Origin: CALGFI01 sp963786805
GTDB lineage: Bacteria; Actinomycetota; UBA4738; HRBIN12
Reading direction: 5' to 3'
Assembly (NCBI GenBank): GCA_963786805.1
Contig: CAWBAK010000006.1
Location: forward strand, 131,488-195,487
DNA length: 64,000 nt
The notes beneath the pieces were generated by a model, which had not been told where the DNA came from, did not search any database, and was given only the letters and a program-made list of their open reading frames with translations. The position numbers were made by a program, and so were the translations under genes. The stretch's first letter is position 1; each line of letters starts with the position of its first letter. Of this stretch, positions 1 through 7,862 are shown piece after piece.

Positions 1-879
1 GAGACCGAGCGCACGTGGGGGCGCGTGGACCTGACCTCCACCCTCGCGCCGTCCGTCGCCGGCGACCCGGCCTTCCGCGACTGGTTCAGTCGCGATACCT
101 TCGGCTCTCCGCGAGCCCTCGGGCGGCCGCGGCCGTTCTGCGGATGAACACGCAGATCGACACGCGAGACGTGCTGCCGGCCATCCGCGTGCCATCGCTC
201 CTGATCTATCGGACCGGCGATGCCGACGTGCAGGTCGACGAGGGCCGGTGGATCGCCTCGCAGATCCCGGACGCCCGTTTCGTGGAGCTTCCGGGAGCCG
301 ACCACCTGATGTGGGCCGGGGACGCCGAGGCGATCCTCGACGAGATCGAGGGATTCCTGACGGGTGTTCGGCGAGGGCCCGCGCCCGACCGGGTCCTCAC
401 CACCGTGCTGTTCACGGACATCGCCGGTTCGACCGAGCGCGCCGCGGCGATGGGCGACCGCGACTGGGCCGGTCTGCTCGAGCGGCACCACGTCGGCGAT
501 CCGGCGTGAGCTGGACCGCTTCCAGGGTCGCGAGGTCGACACGGCCGGCGACGGCTTCCTGGCTCGCTTCGACGGTCCCGCGCGTGCGGTGCGATGTGCG
601 ATCGGCGCGGGCGACGCGGTACGCGACCTCGGCCTGGAGATCCGTGCCGGTGTCCACACGGGCGAGGTCGAGCTGGTCGGCGACAACATCCGCGGCGTGG
701 CCGTGCACATCGGAGCCCGGATCGCGGGACTCGCGGCTCCCGGACAGGTGCTCGTGTCGCGGACCGTCAAGGACCTCGTCGCCGGATCCGGTCTCGTCTT
801 CGAGGACCACGGCGAGCACGAGCTGAAGGGCGTCCCCGACCCTTGGCAGCTCTACGTGGTGGCGAACGAACGAGCCTGA
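1..879 (+). CDS. Alpha/beta hydrolase fused to class III nucleotide cyclase (5' partial, frameshifted)
   Basis: The gene runs in from the window edge. The N-terminal part is the lid and C-terminal end of an alpha/beta hydrolase (IRVPSLLIYRTGD, then the catalytic-His region GADHLMW). It continues into a class III adenylate/guanylate cyclase domain with the metal-binding FTDIAGST motif, the second acidic motif VDTAGDGFLARF and GVHTGE. The product would make cyclic nucleotide in the cytosol; the hydrolase part may sense or process a small ligand, as in other such fusions. Two one-base insertions are inferred, near 90 and 495: conserved sequence moves between frames there without loss of domain. 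The stop overlaps the convergent neighbour by 28 bp. The last 57 bases recur as an isolated copy 2.1 kb downstream. Confidence 0.85.
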
Positions 880-1529
880 GAGCGGTGCGAGTCGCTGACC
901 TGCATCCTGCGCTCAGCAATGATCACGCCGCTCGCCCACCCGGGCGCCCGTCCGCCTGTTGGCGGCTGAATCTCGGCCGCGGGTACGCCCGCCGTCGTGA
1001 GCAACCACGAAATCACTGAATTCGAGTTCCACATCTCGCCCGTCTCGAGCTCATCTCGTCCCCAGATGAGGGGCGGAATGGTTTCGACGAGCCCAAGGAG
1101 GCGATGAGCTTTGTCTTGATCGTCGCTTAAGCGCAAGGGGCTTGCGACTGCTTCACCGATGTCCGCGATGACTCCGTCGCGCCAGCGCCGGATCTCGTAG
1201 CGAAAGATGCGGAAGCGGGCAAACCGGCGGCTTCCGACCGGACCTTCGACGGTGGCCCCCCGCGTCGAGCCGTTCGCGTCGGGGATGGGCCAGGAGTTCT
1301 CGATCACGAAGCGCCCTTCGGGGACTCTCACCACGAGCGCTGAGTGGTAGAGATCGAGCGGTCGCCGGTGCTCGCGACGTGCGTGGATCGCCTCGTACAC
1401 GCGTCCGCTTGATCGAACGAAGCGTCCCCCCGCACCGAGCGGCAGCCAATAGAGATCGACGCCCGCATCGACCACGCGTGTTGAGACCGGCTCAGTGAAT
1501 CGTGACCGCGGAGCGTTGTGCGGAACCAC
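852..1529 (-). CDS. Conserved hypothetical protein, about 225 aa
   Basis: I recognise this as a conserved soluble protein of unknown function. It has a dense conserved core (DLYWLPLGAGG, DLYHSALVVRVPEGRFVIEN, VEGPVGSRRFARFRIFRYE, WGRDELETGEMWNSNSVISW) and no signal peptide or membrane helix. The GTG start is preceded by a good ribosome site (GGGAG, 7 nt upstream) and overlaps the end of the upstream SRPBCC gene by 38 bp. It is therefore probably the last gene of a three-gene minus-strand operon with that protein and a membrane protein. The paired MWNSNS and WGRDEL motifs suggest an enzyme or ligand binder, but no reaction can be named. Confidence 0.8.
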   Translation of the reverse strand: MVPHNAPRSRFTEPVSTRVVDAGVDLYWLPLGAGGRFVRSSGRVYEAIHARREHRRPLDLYHSALVVRVPEGRFVIENSWPIPDANGSTRGATVEGPVGSRRFARFRIFRYEIRRWRDGVIADIGEAVASPLRLSDDQDKAHRLLGLVETIPPLIWGRDELETGEMWNSNSVISWLLTTAGVPAAEIQPPTGGRAPGWASGVIIAERRMQVSDSHRSQARSFATT

Positions 1530-2175
1530 TTGAATCTCCCTCGCCCAAGATGATTTCCGTGTGTTCTAGAGCTTCGGCTCGCTGCTTGATGCCAAGTAAG
1601 CACTTGCGCATCATCGGGAAGTCCGCCAGCTCCATGAGCGGCATCCATGCAACCGTCGAGGGATGACGCCAGGTTGAGCGAGACCGCACCCGCGTCACCA
1701 AGCGCGTTCTCCCGTCGACCATCGGGCTGAGTGCCCACACCCACGTCGAGAGTTGGCTCTTCTTGTTCCACCACAAGACCGACTTGTACGGCTCGAATGC
1801 CTTGACCCACACTCCGGTGCTCCCGCCAGGACCCATCGGGATCGGGTCGCCCACTTCTATCCGTTGGAACTCTGGCAAGACGCGCTCGGCGCTTGGGTGG
1901 CCGAAATTGTCGAGGAGGTCGTAGCTGTACCAACCGGCGCGGCCGAAGCCAATCTGCACGATCCACGGCCAAATGGCTTCCGGAGCCGCGTCGATGGTGA
2001 CGGCTCGGGTGGCCTTGAAATTCGGGCCCGAGACAACGTCGTCTCCTGGCATCTCTCGGGCGACTTCGTCGAGCGTAGCTCCCCAGCTCAGTTGCCATGG
2101 ACGGTAGAACCCGACGAAACCGACGGCGATCAGCCCGGTAGCGATAAGGACCAGAGCAAGGTTCACGATGCGCAC
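1492..2175 (-). CDS. Membrane-anchored SRPBCC (START-like) protein
   Basis: An N-terminal hydrophobic segment (about residues 4-24) is followed by a START/SRPBCC fold beginning TRAVTIDAAPEAIWPWIVQIG, with RAGWYSYDLLDN and FEPYKSVLWW. The fold makes a deep hydrophobic cavity for lipids or polyketide-like ligands; no catalytic residues are predicted. The GTG start lies inside the last codons of the upstream membrane-protein gene (13-bp overlap), which indicates translational coupling. The C-terminal tail is low complexity and overlaps the next gene. The ligand is unknown; because of its anchor and its membrane-protein partner, an envelope or lipid role is plausible. Confidence 0.8.
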   Translation of the reverse strand: MRIVNLALVLIATGLIAVGFVGFYRPWQLSWGATLDEVAREMPGDDVVSGPNFKATRAVTIDAAPEAIWPWIVQIGFGRAGWYSYDLLDNFGHPSAERVLPEFQRIEVGDPIPMGPGGSTGVWVKAFEPYKSVLWWNKKSQLSTWVWALSPMVDGRTRLVTRVRSRSTWRHPSTVAWMPLMELADFPMMRKCLLGIKQRAEALEHTEIILGEGDSSGSAQRSAVTIH

Positions 2176-2783
2176 CTTTCCTTGACGGCGTTCACCCCGA
2201 CAGCCGGGATGGGGATCGCAGCGTCGGATCGCCGAGGACTAGCCAATAGTGATGCGCCCATGCCGGCGAATGCGAGATCGCGAACGCCGGCGGATGCGGT
2301 CTGGGCGAGTTGCGAAAGGCCGGAGGACACAGCGATGAACACCATTCCAACCATCAAGGTGATCCCCGTCCAGCGCGGTAGGGCTCTTGTTTGGACGACT
2401 GCGATGCCCAAAGCCAAACCGGCGACGACCATCAAGACACCGTGGAAGGTCATCCACGGACCGAGCTGCTCGACGAGCCGATCCCAACTGCTCGTCGTGG
2501 TGGCGAGGGCATACACAACTGTGCCGGTGAAGAAGACGAACGTGTACGCGTAAACGATCGCTCCGGCGAGGCCCAGTCTCCCGATACGCGGTCGTTGAAG
2601 CAGATAGAGCCCGACAACGACGAAGGGGATCGCTGCTTCGGCGAAGAGAGTGAGAGTCAGCTGTGGGGTGGAGAATCCCCCGTCGGCCAATTCGATCAGA
2701 TCCGACACAAAGTAGAGAACCGAGAAAACCACAGCAACCAGCCCGACGACGACGGACAAACGTTTGGAGTATCCGTGTTCCAT
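2163..2783 (-). CDS. Six-helix integral membrane protein, function unknown
   Basis: About 206 residues with roughly six hydrophobic segments (for example VVVGLVAVVFSVLYFV, FVVVGLYLL, VYAYTFVFFTGTVVYAL, FHGVLMVVAGLALGIAVV). ATG at 2783 is chosen over an upstream in-frame start because GGAGAGG lies 8 nt before it and the extra N-terminus is not membrane-like. It heads the three-gene operon with the SRPBCC and conserved hypothetical proteins. The layout resembles DUF4386-type small membrane proteins, but I see no diagnostic motif. Confidence 0.75.
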   Translation of the reverse strand: MEHGYSKRLSVVVGLVAVVFSVLYFVSDLIELADGGFSTPQLTLTLFAEAAIPFVVVGLYLLQRPRIGRLGLAGAIVYAYTFVFFTGTVVYALATTTSSWDRLVEQLGPWMTFHGVLMVVAGLALGIAVVQTRALPRWTGITLMVGMVFIAVSSGLSQLAQTASAGVRDLAFAGMGASLLASPRRSDAAIPIPAVGVNAVKERCAS

Positions 2784-2982
2784 CGTTGACCTCTCCAAGC
2801 GCGGGCTACAGGAGACCGTGCGCTCTCTGCCAAGAGACTGACTTTGGAGTTGTTCGGCAACCAGGCCCATCCGGCCCGCCTGTCCCGGGACTCGTGGCGC
2901 TCTGACCAGGGCTCCCTCCAGCCAGCCGCACTGTTTCCCCGGCTGGAAGCTTCAAGACCATCCAGCCTCTCTTGGGCACGCG

Positions 2983-3039
2983 CTGAAGGGCGTGCCCGAC
3001 CCCTGGCATCTCTACGCGGTGGCGAACGAACGAGCCTGA
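2983..3039 (+). pseudogene. Remnant copy of the cyclase C-terminus
   Basis: These 57 bases match the last 57 bases of the cyclase gene (823-879) at 53 positions, and encode LKGVPDPWHLYAVANERA followed by the same stop codon. Nothing upstream in the 2784-2980 stretch looks like the rest of a cyclase. This appears to be the only survivor of a duplicated cyclase gene. The rest of the 2784-3290 interval holds no convincing gene on either strand. Confidence 0.7.
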
Positions 3040-3290
3040 GCGAGTCGAGAGTCCTCGGCCGAGATCAGGGTAAAACACGCTCGCGCAGCGGGCGGTCTTG
3101 TAGCCCGGCATCAGTCGTTGAGCATCGGGCCGCGGCACCACAGCCGTCGCATCGGTAGTGGACGACGGCACCGGCGCCGACCTCCCCACGGCGCCGGGCG
3201 ATCCCGGAGCTAACGCCACCGGACGCCCGGTCATCAGCGCGACGCGTCAGCCGAGGTTCAGGAGCTCCGCGACGGGCGGCTCAGCTCCGG

Positions 3291-3884
3291 TCACCGCGGG
3301 AGCGGGTTCGGGCCGGTGGCGGTGACCAGCCGCTGCGGCACCCAGTCCTCGACGTGGCTGAAGCCCTCGAAGCGCCCTTCCTCGTCCTCGACGACGTCGA
3401 AGAAGGAGCGCCGGTAGAACTTCACGTGGGTGAAGTCCTCGAACAGCACGTAGACGGGCTCGACCTCGGAACTCTGGAACTGCTGACCAGTCAGCGCGGC
3501 CCGATGCACTCGCGAGAAGTCGTCGAAGTCCTCACCGACGACGACCCCGAGGTGCTCGAGCCCCATCCGGTAGACGCGCTGGTGAACGGGCGGGATGAGC
3601 TCGATGCGCGAGACCGGAGTCCCGTCGAGGACCTCGAGCGGCTCGGCGAGCACGATCAAGGAGATCGGACGCCCGTTCCAGACGTTCTCGCGGTTCGACC
3701 TCGCATGTCGCTCGAGAAGGGTGCGCTGGTGGACATAAAGGTCCCAATCGGCGACGCGGACGGCGAGGTGGCTGAGCGGGTACGGTGCGATGTCGATGCC
3801 GCGGGCAACGAGACGGTCGCGCTGCATCGCCGCGAAGGCTCGATAGTCCCCGATGATCTCGGCGATCGGATCAGACGTCGCCAC
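3291..3884 (-). CDS. YecM-like VOC-fold protein
   Basis: About 197 residues resembling the Escherichia coli YecM family: SHLAVRVADWDLY, NVWNGRPISLIVLAEPL, VSRIELIPP, LEHLGVVV and THVKFYRRSFFDVV, matching YecM in order and spacing. The fold is glyoxalase/VOC-like with a possible metal site, but no substrate is established for the family. The GTG start at 3884 is preceded at 8 nt by TACGCT, a likely -10 box for a near-leaderless transcript. It is divergent from the cupin gene with only 39 bp between them. Confidence 0.75.
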   Translation of the reverse strand: MATSDPIAEIIGDYRAFAAMQRDRLVARGIDIAPYPLSHLAVRVADWDLYVHQRTLLERHARSNRENVWNGRPISLIVLAEPLEVLDGTPVSRIELIPPVHQRVYRMGLEHLGVVVGEDFDDFSRVHRAALTGQQFQSSEVEPVYVLFEDFTHVKFYRRSFFDVVEDEEGRFEGFSHVEDWVPQRLVTATGPNPLPR

Positions 3885-3923
3885 GACCGGCAAGCGTAAC
3901 CTGTCTCGTGACGGGAGTGCTAC

Positions 3924-4358
3924 GTGAAGACCACCACCGTCGAAACTGCGGAGCGCGGCCGCTCGCCCTTGGGGGCCTATGTTCGCTACCTGATGGACGG
4001 GCCGCACGGCAACATGATCCACTCGACCGTGCCGCCGGGGATGGTGGGCCGCGCCTGCCGCTTCCGGACCATCGACGAATATTGGTTCGTCCTCTCGGGC
4101 GAGGGAGAGATCTGGCGCAGGGCAACGGACGGCCGTGAGAGCATCACCCGGCTCATCCCCGGTGTGTGCATCGATATCCCGCTCGGCACTGCCTTCCAGT
4201 ATCGCTGCACCGGGGATGTGCCCCTTGTCTTCACCTGCACGGCCCTGCCGCCCTGGCCGGGCGACGACGAGGCGGTGATCATGGACGGGCCGTGGGTACC
4301 AAGTGCGGACCTGGAGCTCGGGGCCAGCAGCTCGGATCAGCCCCCTCAGCACGCCTGA
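3924..4358 (+). CDS. Cupin-domain protein
   Basis: Small single-domain cupin of 144 residues. The first cupin motif is degenerate (FRTIDEYWFVLSGEGEIWRR) and the second reads IPGVCIDIPLGTAFQYRC. Most of the usual metal-binding histidines are missing, so this may bind a ligand without metal chemistry. The GTG start is preceded by CGGGAG. It is divergently transcribed from the YecM-like gene and may share its control region. The family is too broad to assign a substrate. Confidence 0.75.
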   Translation: MKTTTVETAERGRSPLGAYVRYLMDGPHGNMIHSTVPPGMVGRACRFRTIDEYWFVLSGEGEIWRRATDGRESITRLIPGVCIDIPLGTAFQYRCTGDVPLVFTCTALPPWPGDDEAVIMDGPWVPSADLELGASSSDQPPQHA

Positions 4359-4509
4359 CCTTCCGCCCGTATGGCTCTAGGAACATCCGTGAACGCTGGG
4401 CATCACGGCGAGGTATCGCCCCACTCGATGCTCCCTTGCAACCCCGGCCCGCGCAGCCGTCAAGTAAGCGCGTGGCTTCCCGACAGTAGCGATCCAGGCC
4501 CGGCGTTGA

Positions 4510-4515
4510 TAGCGT
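4510..4515 (+). promoter_or_regulatory. -10 box of leaderless promoter for the VOC gene
   Basis: TAGCGT ends exactly 6 nt before the ATG at 4522, and no ribosome-binding sequence is present. Transcription would begin at or next to the start codon. The same TAnnnT-6/7-start arrangement recurs at about ten other genes in this window. Confidence 0.55.
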
Positions 4516-4521
4516 GAACCG

Positions 4522-4941
4522 ATGTCTGTTCGCCGTGTCGTCGTCGATCACGTGCTCTTCGTCGTGGCAGACCTGGACGCGAGCCGGGGGCTCTATACAG
4601 CCGCCCTCGCCCCACTCGGCTACGAGGAGCTCTTCGTTCAGGACGACTGTGTCTCCTACGGCGCCGAGGACCTGGACGACTTCACGATCTGCCGTGGGGA
4701 ACCCGTGACCACAGCGGTGCATGTTGCATTCTCCGCCGAGGGTCGGGACGCCGTGGATGCATTCTTCGCGGCCGCCGTCGCAAACGGCGCGACCGTCCGC
4801 GGCGAGCCCGGGGTCTGGACGCAGTACTCCGAGCGGTATTACGCGGCATTCGTCAACGACTTGCATCAGAACAACGTCGAGGCCGTGTGGCATGCGCCCG
4901 AGCCGGTCGTCGACGCGCCTCGCCGTCCCGGCGTTCCCTGA
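4522..4941 (+). CDS. VOC (glyoxalase/dioxygenase fold) protein
   Basis: The 139-residue protein starts with VVVDHVLFVVADLDASRGLYTAALAPLGY, in frame with the classic VOC beta-alpha-beta unit, and ends with the metal-site region YYAAFVNDLHQNNVEAVWH. The N-terminal His of VDHV and the Glu of NNVEAVW are the expected metal ligands. It is a cytosolic enzyme or resistance-type binder of unknown substrate. No neighbour is co-transcribed. Downstream, 4983-5057 keeps an open frame ending GEEIEETILRLD, which looks like the tail of a lost gene; otherwise 4942-5191 is empty. Confidence 0.85.
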   Translation: MSVRRVVVDHVLFVVADLDASRGLYTAALAPLGYEELFVQDDCVSYGAEDLDDFTICRGEPVTTAVHVAFSAEGRDAVDAFFAAAVANGATVRGEPGVWTQYSERYYAAFVNDLHQNNVEAVWHAPEPVVDAPRRPGVP

Positions 4942-5191
4942 TCCGTACGGTCCAAGGTCCATTCGCGAACGCTCGCGTCCGACGCATCGGCGTCAATCGC
5001 GACTTCGCCCGCGGTCGCGGAGAGGAGATCGAGGAGACGATCCTGCGTCTCGACTGAACAGCTCCGGCTTCGGCTTTATCGCGCCACGGCGCGGCGACTA
5101 CGCTAGCCTTCGTGGGTAACAGTGTCGTTCGTCATCGAGGCGTCGCCGCTTCTCAGATTAGCCGCGCCCTTGTCGCGAAAGGAACTGCACC

Positions 5192-5791
5192 ATGACCAAG
5201 GTGGTCGCGATCATGTCGATGTCTCTCGACGGGTACGTCGCGGACGCGAACGACGGGGTCGCCGAAGTTTTCGACTGGTACTTCTCGGGCGACGTCGAGG
5301 TCTCCACAGCGAGCACGAGATCGGACATGACGTTCCACGTCTCGGCGCCGAGCGCCGACCACCTGAGGGGCTTGCAGGCTGAGGTCGGCGCCATGCTCAC
5401 CGGTCGGCGCACGTTCGAGGTCGCCGACGGCTGGGGCGGCCAGCACCCGTGGGATGTGCCCGCTTTCATCGTCACCCACCACGTGCCCGACGGTTGGCCA
5501 CTGCCCGGCTCGACAGTCCAGTTCGTCACCGACGGCATCGAAAGCGCCGTTGCTCGAGCGAAATCGGCTGCCGCCCCGAAGTCCGTGGGAGTGCACGGCG
5601 CCCAAACGATCCAGCAGTGCCTGGACGCCGGGCTGCTCGACGAGGTCCACATCGATCTGGCTGCCGTGTTGCTAGGCGCAGGAGTGCGGATGTTCGACCA
5701 TCTCGCGAACACACCGGTCGTCTTCGGGGATCCGACAGTCGTCACCGGTGTGGGTGTCACGCATCTGCGCTATCCCGTGCACACGTCGTAG
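5192..5791 (+). CDS. RibD C-terminal/dihydrofolate reductase-like protein
   Basis: 199 residues of the RibD_C fold: MSMSLDGYVADANDGV at the N-terminus, MLTGRRTFEVADGW, PAFIVTHHV, FVTDGIESAV, GVHGAQTIQQCLDAGLLDEVHIDLAAVLLGAGVRMF and VTHLRYPV. These are NADPH-dependent reductases; this standalone actinobacterial group has no assigned substrate and is not the biosynthetic DHFR. GGAAC lies upstream of the ATG. It is one of five members of this family in the window and has a single-gene transcription unit. Confidence 0.88.
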   Translation: MTKVVAIMSMSLDGYVADANDGVAEVFDWYFSGDVEVSTASTRSDMTFHVSAPSADHLRGLQAEVGAMLTGRRTFEVADGWGGQHPWDVPAFIVTHHVPDGWPLPGSTVQFVTDGIESAVARAKSAAAPKSVGVHGAQTIQQCLDAGLLDEVHIDLAAVLLGAGVRMFDHLANTPVVFGDPTVVTGVGVTHLRYPVHTS

Positions 5792-5956
5792 ACCACCGGC
5801 CCCCCACCTCTCGTCAGGTGACATTCCCGAACACTCGCGCATCCGAACGCCTATCCCATCGTCCGGGTGGCCCTGTTGATGGCGACGGCGCTTTGCCAGG
5901 GCGCACCGATTCCCCTACGCTCGGTCGGAACATCGCCGAGCGTAAGGAGTGATCCC

Positions 5957-6283
5957 ATGGAGGCGTTTGCCGCACCCATCAAGCCAGGAAAGAGCGAGGT
6001 GTGGAAGTCTTGGGCCGGCGAGATCACCGGCCCACGCAAAGCGGAGTTCGACGAGATGAACCAGCGCTACGCCCTGACGACACACGCGGCGTGGCTCCAG
6101 GAGAACCCGGACGGTAGCCAGCTCGCCGTCGTCGTCCTGGACGGCTCAGGCGCCTCCGAGTTCCTCGGCAAGCTTGCCGGCTCAGATCACGAGTTCGACA
6201 GGTGGTTCCGCTCGAACATCGAGGACATCCATCCCATGGATCTCTCGGCACCACCTCCGCCTGCACCGGTGCGCTTCCTCTAG
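5957..6283 (+). CDS. Small conserved hypothetical protein
   Basis: 108 residues beginning MEAFAAPIKPGKSEVWKSW. The ATG at 5957 is preferred to upstream frames because AAGGAG lies 8 nt before it. Sequence features (YALTTHAAWLQENPDG, LAVVVLDG, HEFDRWFRSNIEDIHPMDL) fit a ferredoxin-like dimeric alpha/beta-barrel protein conserved in actinobacteria. No catalytic motif is visible. The stop codon abuts a decayed minus-strand fragment. Confidence 0.75.
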   Translation: MEAFAAPIKPGKSEVWKSWAGEITGPRKAEFDEMNQRYALTTHAAWLQENPDGSQLAVVVLDGSGASEFLGKLAGSDHEFDRWFRSNIEDIHPMDLSAPPPPAPVRFL

Positions 6284-6577
6284 CCCGGCGCAAGGCGCTG
6301 GAAGTACGTCCCGTTGGCCGCGTCGCATCCGATGACGGAGACGTTGTCGGGCGCCTCGGGGAGCGTGTGAAGCCTGACTCCGGCTAGCGACTCGGTTGGA
6401 ACGCGACGTGCGCTCGAGGAGCCCGGCTGCCTCTCGTAGTGGTGCCACCGCGGCTCGAGTCGCGAGCTCGCAGATGGCCCGACGGATAGAGGCAGATCGG
6501 CGAATCGTCGACCTCTCTCGACCAACACCTCGGCTGCGAGGCAGGTCCTCCTCGGCGCCCAGGGGTCGCAGATTCAT
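6280..6577 (-). pseudogene. Decayed remnant of a conserved hypothetical gene
   Basis: The minus strand keeps short recognisable pieces, MNLRPLGAEEDL at the N-terminal end and DNVSVIGCDAANGTYFQRL at the other. Similar pieces occur in a common actinobacterial protein of about 150 residues, but the middle is out of frame and the C-terminal half is missing. This may be a real truncation, since the loss is larger than one indel explains. Confidence 0.3.
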
Positions 6578-6804
6578 CTATGTGGCGATCTGGAGCGGCA
6601 CATGACGAGTCCCGAGAAGGAACGCATGGCCGCGCTTCTCCTCGCCGTATCGGAAGCGATCTGGCATGCCGCGCTACCTCGTCCCATCGCGCTGACCATC
6701 GTGGTCTGCTCGAAGATCCGCCCAGGGTGTATCGCACCGACGATGGACTCAGTACGGGGAGTGACTGAGGGATCGTTCGAGCATGGCAACCTCGGACCGC
6801 GGCC

Positions 6805-7200
6805 GTGAGAACCAAGGCCGACGTCATATCTCGAGACGATGTCGCTGCTCGGTGGCGCAACGCTGGCGGGACCACCATCGTCCGAGGTCTTCGATCCCGT
6901 ACCGCCGCGACTTGTCGACGTACTGGTCGCGGGCATCGCCGATCTCCTCGAGACATCGAACGGACACCCGAAGTCGTCTTGACGCTTCGCGCACAGGAGC
7001 GGGTCGTCGTGCACACCGTCGGTCGAGGATTCGGCGGCCACATGGGCGCACCCGCGTCTCGCTGCCGAGCACCGGGTCGTCCTGGCTCGAGCTTGCGACA
7101 TCGATCTCGGGAACGAAGAGGACCATTGTGATGACCTCCGACACCGGATCCGGCTCTTCGCGGATGAGGTCGTCGCGGAGATCGAGTCGGCGCGCACTTA
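6805..7200 (+). CDS. Hypothetical protein, frameshifted
   Basis: No family is recognised. A coherent protein appears if two or three one-base indels are allowed: PPRLVDVLVAGIADLLE, then EVVLTLRAQERVVVHTVG, then LAAEHRVVLARACDIDL and RIRLFADEVVAEIESART up to a TAG at 7198. Its amino-acid make-up is protein-like, unlike the Arg/Ser-rich opposite strand. The true start is uncertain; an open frame beginning at 6602 could be its N-terminus. The 6578-6804 stretch otherwise shows nothing convincing. Confidence 0.35.
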
Positions 7201-7298
7201 GATCAGGGATTCGTGAGGTCGAGGCGCCAGTCGTTGCACCGCAGGATCGACCCTGGTTTCGCAGAGCCACAGGTCGTCGTTCGAAAGGTTGCGGAGCT

Positions 7299-7748
7299 TC
7301 ATCCGCGAGCGGAGGAGCGACGCTCGGCTTCGGCTTTCAACAGAGCGAGGATGCGGTCGATGCCGCGCTGCAGGATCTTCCGGCTGTAGCCTCGCAAGAC
7401 CGTGGGGATGAGGCCGCGGAACGACTCTGCGGAACGAGCCCGAGTGCCGCCGTCGGATGGTTCGAATCCGAAGACGTGCACGGCGTGGATGCCCATCGTC
7501 ACGCCAGTCCACGCGATCTCGCGCGGCGGGTCCACCACCTTCAAGGTCGAGACCAGGGACGACGAACCCGACTTCCATCGGAACGTCGAACCCGGCGCAA
7601 CGGGGCCTTCGAGCGTCATCGACTTCACATCGGTGTTCCACGACGGCCACGCGGCGATATCCGCGATGACCTCCCAGACCGTCTCCGGTGGGGCCGCGAT
7701 CTGGATCTCGCCTTCTGCGATCGCCGGCGCGCTTCGGTCGATCTCCAC
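7299..7748 (-). CDS. SRPBCC (polyketide cyclase/START-like) protein
   Basis: 149 residues with the standard SRPBCC start IAEGEIQIAAPPETVWEVIADIAAW, then GSTFRWKSGSSSLVSTL, PREIAWTGVTMGIHAVHVFGF and a long C-terminal helix. It is a cytosolic hydrophobic-cavity protein with unknown ligand. The start is GTG at 7748, supported by TAGGGT ending 6 nt upstream and the absence of a ribosome site. It is divergent from the PhoX-like gene. Confidence 0.85.
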   Translation of the reverse strand: MEIDRSAPAIAEGEIQIAAPPETVWEVIADIAAWPSWNTDVKSMTLEGPVAPGSTFRWKSGSSSLVSTLKVVDPPREIAWTGVTMGIHAVHVFGFEPSDGGTRARSAESFRGLIPTVLRGYSRKILQRGIDRILALLKAEAERRSSARG

Positions 7749-7754
7749 GGGCTG

Positions 7755-7760
7755 ACCCTA
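7755..7760 (-). promoter_or_regulatory. -10 box of leaderless promoter for the SRPBCC gene
   Basis: On the minus strand TAGGGT is followed by six bases (CAGCCC) and the GTG start. No Shine-Dalgarno sequence is present, so transcription probably starts at the initiation codon. Confidence 0.5.
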
Positions 7761-7862
7761 GCCACTTCATCGGACGCTCGCTCGGAGACGGGCCGTTTTG
7801 ACCGCGCCGAACCCCGAGGGATAGCGTTGCGGCGCAGACCAAGAGGCCTTGAGGGAGGGGTC

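Noticed and set aside
7460..7475. GTTCGAATCC, which resembles a tRNA T-loop
   Set aside because: It is inside the SRPBCC gene, and no acceptor stem or anticodon arm can be drawn around it.
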